A stretch of 64,000 nt of DNA from Paenibacillus tritici. Its GTDB lineage: Bacteria > Bacillota > Bacilli > Paenibacillales > Paenibacillaceae. Location of the stretch: positions 124,001 to 188,000 of the forward strand of contig NZ_JABMKX010000005.1 in NCBI RefSeq assembly GCF_013204885.1, read 5' to 3'. Shown in pieces: positions 58,828 through 64,000 of the stretch (position 1 is the stretch's first letter; each line of letters opens with the position of its first letter). Under the pieces are notes generated by a model, which ran no database searches, had not been told where the DNA came from, and was given only the letters and a program-made list of their open reading frames with translations. Both the position numbers and the translations under genes were made by a program.

Positions 58828-60165
58828 ATGGCGAACATCCTGATCAAGCAAGCGGAGATCATAACGATGAATAAGCAGGAGGAGATTATACACGGGGATA
58901 TCCGTATCCGGGATAACCTCATTGTGGAGATCGGCAGCGGCCTTGAGGTGCAGGGGGAGGAGACGGTGCTGGATGCGAGGAACCGGACGGTTATCCCCGG
59001 TTTCGTGCAGACCCATATTCATCTGTGCCAGACGCTGTTCCGCGGCAAAGGCGATGACCTCGAGCTGATGGACTGGCTGCGCAAGCGGATCTGGCCGCTG
59101 GAGGCGGCGCATGATGAAGAGTCGCTGTATTATTCCGCCATGCTCGGCATTGGTGAATTAATTACAAGCGGAACAACGACCATCGTGGATATGGAGACGG
59201 TACACCATACGGATTATGCTTTTCAGGCGATTGCGAAGAGCGGTATCCGCGCTTTGTCGGGTAAGGTGATGATGGATCAGAAGAACCCTGACGTCCCGGC
59301 GGCCCTCCAGGAGGAGACGGCGGTGTCCCTTCAGGAGAGCGTGGATCTGCTGGAGAAGTGGAACGGATACGGGAACGGGCGGATTCAGTATGCGTTCTCC
59401 CCGCGGTTTGTCATTTCCTGCACGGAGCCGCTGCTGAAGGAGGTGCGTAATCTCTCGGCGCGCTACGGGGTCAAAGTACACACTCATGCTTCCGAGAACC
59501 TGGGCGAGATTGAGATTGTCCAGGCGATGACCGGTATGCGCAATGTGGTCTATCTGGATCACCTGGGGCTGGCTAACGAGCGTCTGATTCTGGCCCATTG
59601 TGTATGGCTCGATGCGGAAGAGAAGCGGATTCTGCGGGACCGTGGTGTTCATGTCAGTCACTGCCCGGGTTCTAATCTCAAGCTGGCTTCCGGCATCGCT
59701 GATACTCCGGGAATGCTGCAGGATCATATTCACCTCAGTCTTGGCGCAGATGGTGCCCCCTGCAATAATAACCTGGATATGTTCAACGAGATGCGCCTGG
59801 CGGCAGTCATCCAGAAACCGCTGCATGGCCCGACTACGATGGACGCCCGGAGCGTATTCCGGATGGCAACGATCGGCGGAGCGAAGGCAGTAGGCATGGA
59901 AGATCAGATCGGCAGCATCGAAGTCGGCAAAAAAGCGGATCTGGCGATTCTCAATCTCTGCAATTTTCACACGTTTCCTTCCTATGATGTGGACCCGGTC
60001 TCGCGGATCGTCTACTCCGCCACCCGTGCCGATGTGGAGACGACCATTGTGGATGGTGAGCTCCTCATGCTTAAGGGCCTCTTGAAGACCGTCGATAAGG
60101 AAGTCGTGCTTCATGAAGCCAACCGTTCCATTAAAAGACTGCTGGTGAACACCCCGCTGGGGTAA
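58828..60165 (+). CDS. Atz/Trz-family amidohydrolase (guanine/5'-deoxyadenosine/SAH deaminase-like)
   Basis: A 445-residue metal-dependent deaminase of the amidohydrolase superfamily. Metal and catalytic residues are complete: H63/H65 in PGFVQTHIHLCQTLFRG, H218 and H220 with E223 in VHTHASENLGE, H257 in LILAHCVWL and D308 in LGADGAPCNNN. The QTLFRG...LMDWLRKRIWPLE segment is typical of the MtaD/5'-deoxyadenosine deaminase and Atz/Trz group; guanine deaminases of the same fold are close relatives. The guanine-type riboswitch upstream suggests a purine substrate. AGGGGGAG precedes the ATG. The exact substrate is open. Confidence 0.85.
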   Translation: MANILIKQAEIITMNKQEEIIHGDIRIRDNLIVEIGSGLEVQGEETVLDARNRTVIPGFVQTHIHLCQTLFRGKGDDLELMDWLRKRIWPLEAAHDEESLYYSAMLGIGELITSGTTTIVDMETVHHTDYAFQAIAKSGIRALSGKVMMDQKNPDVPAALQEETAVSLQESVDLLEKWNGYGNGRIQYAFSPRFVISCTEPLLKEVRNLSARYGVKVHTHASENLGEIEIVQAMTGMRNVVYLDHLGLANERLILAHCVWLDAEEKRILRDRGVHVSHCPGSNLKLASGIADTPGMLQDHIHLSLGADGAPCNNNLDMFNEMRLAAVIQKPLHGPTTMDARSVFRMATIGGAKAVGMEDQIGSIEVGKKADLAILNLCNFHTFPSYDVDPVSRIVYSATRADVETTIVDGELLMLKGLLKTVDKEVVLHEANRSIKRLLVNTPLG

Positions 60166-60293
60166 CGGGTGGCATTTCTGTTTATTAAAATTAGGCTGTT
60201 GGAGAATCCGTAACCTGGCGGCCGGAGATCTAAATATTCACCGAATTAGGATCGGTTGGAGTGGGCGACTATCCGGTCAAGCTATATACTACG

Positions 60294-60320
60294 CAGGGGA
60301 CTCCGGTCCTCTGTTTTTTT
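60294..60320 (+). terminator. Terminator after the amidohydrolase gene
   Basis: CAGGGGAC, TCCG loop, GTCCTCTG (one wobble), then TTTTTTT. It lies in the 545-base gap 60166-60710, whose remaining content is the element and promoter listed next. Confidence 0.82.
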
Positions 60321-60332
60321 ATTAATTTTTTG

Positions 60333-60550
60333 TTAATACACGCTACGTCAGCGGAAATATTGTACTTTTTGCAGCTTGAATCTCAAGATGTCATGTGTTC
60401 GTAAGGCTTGTTGCACAAATTGCAATAATTGTCCCCGCTAACCCTCTTGGAGGAGAGGATTGCTGACTTTTGGGCAACAATTCTAAAATAGAGCCGAAAT
60501 AAACAGGGGAATGTTGTATTATAGTCAGGATTTTAAATTAGCAGATTCAC
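60333..60550. repeat. ~220-bp dispersed element, copy B (upstream of ltaS-like gene)
   Basis: Aligns end to end with 13966-14186. The best-kept blocks are GCTAACCCTCTTGGAGGAGA and GAGCCGAAATAAACAGGGGA, followed by ATGTTGTAWTATAG and AGATTCAC at the right end. As in copy A, it ends about 55 bases before a separate strong promoter, so it is not in the main mRNA. Confidence 0.85.
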
Positions 60551-60604
60551 AAAATAACGCGGCTGCGCGGAAGCCTCCTTATTCACTTGGGGCAGGACCC
60601 AGTT

Positions 60605-60633
60605 TTGATAACTATTTCAAGTATTGTTATACT
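60605..60633 (+). promoter_or_regulatory. Sigma-A promoter of the ltaS-like gene
   Basis: TTGATA (60605-60610), 17 bases, TATACT (60628-60633); the 5' UTR would be about 70 bases. Confidence 0.72.
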
Positions 60634-60710
60634 AGAGAAATCTGAACTTTTACAGAGAAATGCAATATAGTTTACACAGACCTTCAATAAAGAGAGCATG
60701 AGGAGATCGG

Positions 60711-62615
60711 ATGATGATGAATGATAAGAAACCTGCGTCCGTGCAGTTTCATTTCTATATAGTAGCGGGACTGATCTGGCTGAAGCTGTTGCTGCTGAGA
60801 GGGCTGTTCTTTGACCGGATTGCCTGGGAATGGATTGCTGCGGATATCGCGCCGGTGCTGCTGATTCTGGGAGTGCTGGCCGTCATTACGCCCGGGAGGA
60901 TGAAAAAGGCTGTCTTCTGGAGCTTCAACGGCCTATTGTCACTACTGCTGTTCGGGGCCAGTGTGTACTTCAACCACTTCGGCTCGGTGCCGACCTATCT
61001 GGCGCTCTATGAGCTGCATCAGGTATTCCAGGTCAAAGAAAGCGTGGAATCCACGATTGAAATGATTGATTATCTGTTTTTGGCCGATCTGATGATTATG
61101 ATTAGCTATTTGCTCTTCCGCAGATGGAAGAAGGGTCCTGTACAGCAGCAGCCTGGCAGTCAGCCTTCACGCAGAGCCCGGAGAGTCTATCTGGTGGTGC
61201 TGCTAGTGGCTATTATCGGCGGCGGTTCGCTGTCGGCTTATTCCATAGATTCTGCCCGGGGTATCACCAATGAGCTGGTCCAGGCGGAAAGTGCCGGATT
61301 CCTGAATTATGAGGTGGTCGCGGCGATCAAAGCCCAAGAGGATAGCGGCCTGATCGGGACCGGTGATATTGCTGAAACCATAGCCAAGGTGCAGGCACTG
61401 GAGGCTACTTATCCATACAAGGATATTGCAGGCGGACTGCCGGAACATTTTGGATCGCAAAAGGGTAAAAATGTGATCGTCATCCAACTGGAGGCATTTC
61501 AAAATTTCCCGCTGCATCAGTCGCTGGACGGGCAAGAGCTGACACCGGTGATGAACGGTCTGGCTGATGAGGGCTTCTATTTCCCGCATGTCTTCCAGCA
61601 GGTCGGCCCGGGCAATACCTCGGACGCGGAATTCATAAGCAACACCTCGGTTTATCCGATTGCCACCCTGGCGATGTCAACAGGCTTCGGAGACCGTGAG
61701 CTGCCCAGCCTGCCGCGTCTGTTGCGGGATAAGGGCTATGAGGCTTACACTTTTCATGTGAACAAGGTGGGCTTCTGGAACCGCAACGAGCTGTATCCGG
61801 CGCTTGGCTTCAACGGTTATTATGATAAGGGTTACTTTAAGAATGACCAGTTCAATTCCTTCGGTGCTTCCGATGAACAGCTGTATGCTACCGCTGTGGA
61901 GAAGCTGGCCCAGCTGGAGAAGAAGGGAACGCCTTTTTATGCGCAGCTCGTGACCGCCTCCAGCCATCATCCGTTCAAGGTGCCGGACAGCTTCCGGAGA
62001 ATCCGGATGCCGGACAAGCTCCAGGATACGATGCTGGGCGATTATCTGACTGCGGTGAATTATACGGATTATGCGATAGGTACGCTGATTGACGGATTGA
62101 AGCGGCAAGGCATGTGGGAGGATACGGTGCTTGTGCTGTACGGTGACCATTTCGGCCTGCAGCCGAAGGATGTTCCGGAGGAGCAGGTGGAGGGGGCGCT
62201 AGGAATTAAGTATGATAACCGGATTAGCCGGTTCAACATTCCGCTCATTATTCATGCGCCCGGCATGAAGCAGGGACAGGTTGTGGAGCAGACCGGCGGA
62301 CAGCTGGATGTGCTTCCTACTGTGGCTAATCTGCTGGGAGTATCGCTGAAGGACGAAGGGTTCACGGCATTCGGGCATGATCTGCTGAATATTGACCAGA
62401 ATGTGGTAGGCATGCGGTATTATTTGCCGACAGGCTCCTTTTTCAACAATGAAGTCATGTTCGTGCCTGGCAAAAGCTTTGCGGACGGAGAAGCCATCTC
62501 GCTGGATACGCATGAGCCGGTGGCGGATTTCAATAAGTATCAGAGCGATTATGACTATATTCTGAAGCTGATGGGCTACTCGGATGAATATGTGAAGCTG
62601 CTTCCGCAGCGTTAG
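60711..62615 (+). CDS. LtaS-type lipoteichoic acid synthase / sulfatase-fold transferase
   Basis: A 634-residue membrane enzyme. Five N-terminal transmembrane helices (between residues ~15 and 175) are followed by an extracytoplasmic alkaline-phosphatase-fold domain. E261 (IQLEAFQNF), the catalytic nucleophile T303 (GPGNTSDAEF) and the late YGDHFG metal ligands match LtaS, which polymerises glycerol phosphate from phosphatidylglycerol onto a glycolipid. Family members also act as LTA primases or phosphoglycerol transferases for other glycans. GAGGAG precedes an ATG triplet; any of the three could be used. The next membrane gene starts 8 bases after the stop, so they form an operon. Confidence 0.9.
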   Translation: MMMNDKKPASVQFHFYIVAGLIWLKLLLLRGLFFDRIAWEWIAADIAPVLLILGVLAVITPGRMKKAVFWSFNGLLSLLLFGASVYFNHFGSVPTYLALYELHQVFQVKESVESTIEMIDYLFLADLMIMISYLLFRRWKKGPVQQQPGSQPSRRARRVYLVVLLVAIIGGGSLSAYSIDSARGITNELVQAESAGFLNYEVVAAIKAQEDSGLIGTGDIAETIAKVQALEATYPYKDIAGGLPEHFGSQKGKNVIVIQLEAFQNFPLHQSLDGQELTPVMNGLADEGFYFPHVFQQVGPGNTSDAEFISNTSVYPIATLAMSTGFGDRELPSLPRLLRDKGYEAYTFHVNKVGFWNRNELYPALGFNGYYDKGYFKNDQFNSFGASDEQLYATAVEKLAQLEKKGTPFYAQLVTASSHHPFKVPDSFRRIRMPDKLQDTMLGDYLTAVNYTDYAIGTLIDGLKRQGMWEDTVLVLYGDHFGLQPKDVPEEQVEGALGIKYDNRISRFNIPLIIHAPGMKQGQVVEQTGGQLDVLPTVANLLGVSLKDEGFTAFGHDLLNIDQNVVGMRYYLPTGSFFNNEVMFVPGKSFADGEAISLDTHEPVADFNKYQSDYDYILKLMGYSDEYVKLLPQR

Positions 62616-62623
62616 GAGAACTT

Positions 62624-64000
62624 ATGAAAAGACTATTAAAATCAGAATATCTCATTACCCTGGCAGGCGGTGTACTGATCATCTACCTGCTGTTCATGAA
62701 GCCCTTCATCGGAGTGGCCGACAACGGCGATTTCCTGCGGATGATGAATACGATCGGACTGAACTATTATGAGGCTGCGGAGAGCTATGCCGACCGCTTT
62801 TTCAGCTTCAGTCATTCCAGCTTCTCCTATGACAATCTGTTCAGCGGCTTCTATCCGTCCTCGCAGATTCTTGTCGTGCTGATCCCAAGACTGCTTGCGG
62901 GGCTGGTCCATGGCAGTTATTTCGATATTCGTATACTCGGCGCTGTATATGCGCTGCTGCTGCTGGCTGCCACGTGGATGATTGTTAAGCTGGGGGCGAA
63001 AGCTTCCTATACAACAGGACTGCTGCTCGGTGCGGCAATGCTGTTTGTGTTCTACGATATCGGATATCTGGCTTATTTCAATTCACTGTATGGCGAACCG
63101 GTATCCATGGTCTTCATGCTGCTTACGTTCGCCTTGGGACTGAGAATTACAGGGCAAGAACGGCCAACACCCAAAGGGCTGACGCTGTTCTTCATTGCCG
63201 TGCTGTTCCTGATCTGCTCCAAAATCCAGAATGCACCGGTCGGTCTTGCCTTTGCGCTGATCTTCCTGCGTCTGCGGACCCTGAACGGGACAGGCAGCTG
63301 GCGTAAGCTTGCGCTTAGCCTTGGGGTGGCCACGGCGCTGGTATCAGTGATCATGTATGTGGCGGCGCCGAAGGAGCTTAAGCATATCAATTTGTATCAG
63401 ACCGTGTTTTTTGGGATCCTGAATGAATCGCCGGATGTGCGCGGAGATCTGCAAGATCTGGGATTGCCGGAGCGGCTGGAGGTACTGGCGGGAACGAATT
63501 ATTTCCAGGGGGATACGGTGATCAAACAAGATGATCCTTCGCTTACGCCGGATTTCTATGACCGTGTGTCGCATAAGGACGTACTTTTCTTTTATATGAA
63601 GCATCCTGGCAGATTAATAGATAATATGCAGTATGCTGCTGAGAACAGCATGTCCATCCGCCCCTATTATCTCGGAAGCTATGAGAAAAGCGAGGGCAAG
63701 CCTCCAGGCGCGGTAGCGGGTATGTACAGCGGATGGAGCGAGCTCAAGAACAAGCATCTGCCTCATTCTCTCGGGTTCCTGGTCGTGTTCTACCTGGTGT
63801 ATTACGCCGGAGTCCTGTTCCAGTACTTCCGCAGCAGAGAGATTGCCGGGCGGATTGCCGGAGAATTGATGATGCTGCTGGGGCTGATCGGGCTGTTCTC
63901 GTTCCTGGTACCGATCCTCGGTGACGGGCGGGCGGATATCGGCAAGCACCTGTTCCTGTTCAATGTCTGCTTCGATATGATGGCGGTGGCCATGTTTGGC
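62624..64000 (+). CDS. Multipass membrane protein, possible GT-C glycan transferase (partial)
   Basis: At least 459 residues, cut by the right window edge. The first helix (YLITLAGGVLIIYLLF) is followed by an outside loop with GVADNGDFLRMMN, an acidic motif of the kind GT-C glycosyltransferases carry in their first loop. More than eight further hydrophobic helices follow. ATG at 62624 with TTAGGAGAA upstream, 8 bases after the ltaS-like stop. A role in decorating teichoic acid or another surface glycan (as proposed for WsfD-like hexose transferases in Paenibacillus) is plausible; I cannot confirm the family. Confidence 0.7.
   Translation, partial: MKRLLKSEYLITLAGGVLIIYLLFMKPFIGVADNGDFLRMMNTIGLNYYEAAESYADRFFSFSHSSFSYDNLFSGFYPSSQILVVLIPRLLAGLVHGSYFDIRILGAVYALLLLAATWMIVKLGAKASYTTGLLLGAAMLFVFYDIGYLAYFNSLYGEPVSMVFMLLTFALGLRITGQERPTPKGLTLFFIAVLFLICSKIQNAPVGLAFALIFLRLRTLNGTGSWRKLALSLGVATALVSVIMYVAAPKELKHINLYQTVFFGILNESPDVRGDLQDLGLPERLEVLAGTNYFQGDTVIKQDDPSLTPDFYDRVSHKDVLFFYMKHPGRLIDNMQYAAENSMSIRPYYLGSYEKSEGKPPGAVAGMYSGWSELKNKHLPHSLGFLVVFYLVYYAGVLFQYFRSREIAGRIAGELMMLLGLIGLFSFLVPILGDGRADIGKHLFLFNVCFDMMAVAMFG

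Overview
The window is chromosomal DNA from a spore-forming, flagellated, moderate-GC Bacillota, most likely a Paenibacillus. Pointers to this are the DnaB/DnaI helicase-loading pair, HemQ, YuiB-, YqzM- and YjcZ-type small proteins, a YheC/YheD spore-coat protein, an SpsI-like nucleotidyltransferase, EcsAB, lplABC-style sugar importers with a membrane AraC regulator, CcpA cre-like sites, strong AAGGAGG ribosome sites with many GTG/TTG starts, and promoter matches to sigma-A, sigma-D and sigma-E/K. I found no rRNA, tRNA, CRISPR array or intact insertion sequence.

Layout. 1-9 kb: ferredoxin-NADP reductase (cut by the window edge) divergent from a type II NADH dehydrogenase, HemQ, dnaB-dnaI, a secreted GH43 arabinofuranosidase, and trxA. 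9.5-16.4 kb: uvrC with a large low-complexity insertion, a 51-bp repeat array, a CPBP protease and ktrBA potassium uptake. 16.8-23.3 kb: a sugar-import island (membrane AraC sensor, two permeases, a binding lipoprotein) with cre-like sites. 23.4-28.5 kb: a LysR gene divergent from sdhCAB; sdhA and sdhB are separated by an inverted-repeat-rich insert. 28.8-45 kb: housekeeping and accessory genes (K+ channel, metallophosphoesterase, nitroreductase, PHP phosphatase, LysR, orphan CheX with a sigma-D promoter, SDR, DEAD-box helicase, EcsAB, aminotransferase, AraC, GpmA, Psd).

45-58 kb is the most unusual part. A YheC/D-type coat protein gene is divergent from a 1604-residue protein built from 138 uninterrupted decapeptides plus a C-terminal domain with a WIALG motif. 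It is followed by an operon of three GT2 glycosyltransferases and an SpsI-like sugar nucleotidyltransferase, then by four small genes encoding helical and Arg-rich proteins. Sigma-K-like promoters precede the glycosyltransferase operon and the small-gene operon. My inference is a spore-surface glycoprotein system: scaffold, glycosylation enzymes and accessory proteins made late in the mother cell.

58.5-64 kb: a purine riboswitch with the guanine-type C74, apparently built as an ON switch, controls an Atz/Trz-family amidohydrolase. After it come an LtaS-type lipoteichoic acid synthase and a multipass membrane protein that runs off the end.

Several intergenic repeat families recur within the window: 51-bp modular tandem repeats at two loci (both between convergent genes), a ~220-bp element shared by the ktrB and ltaS upstream regions, and a hairpin element starting ATATTTCYCGCTG.
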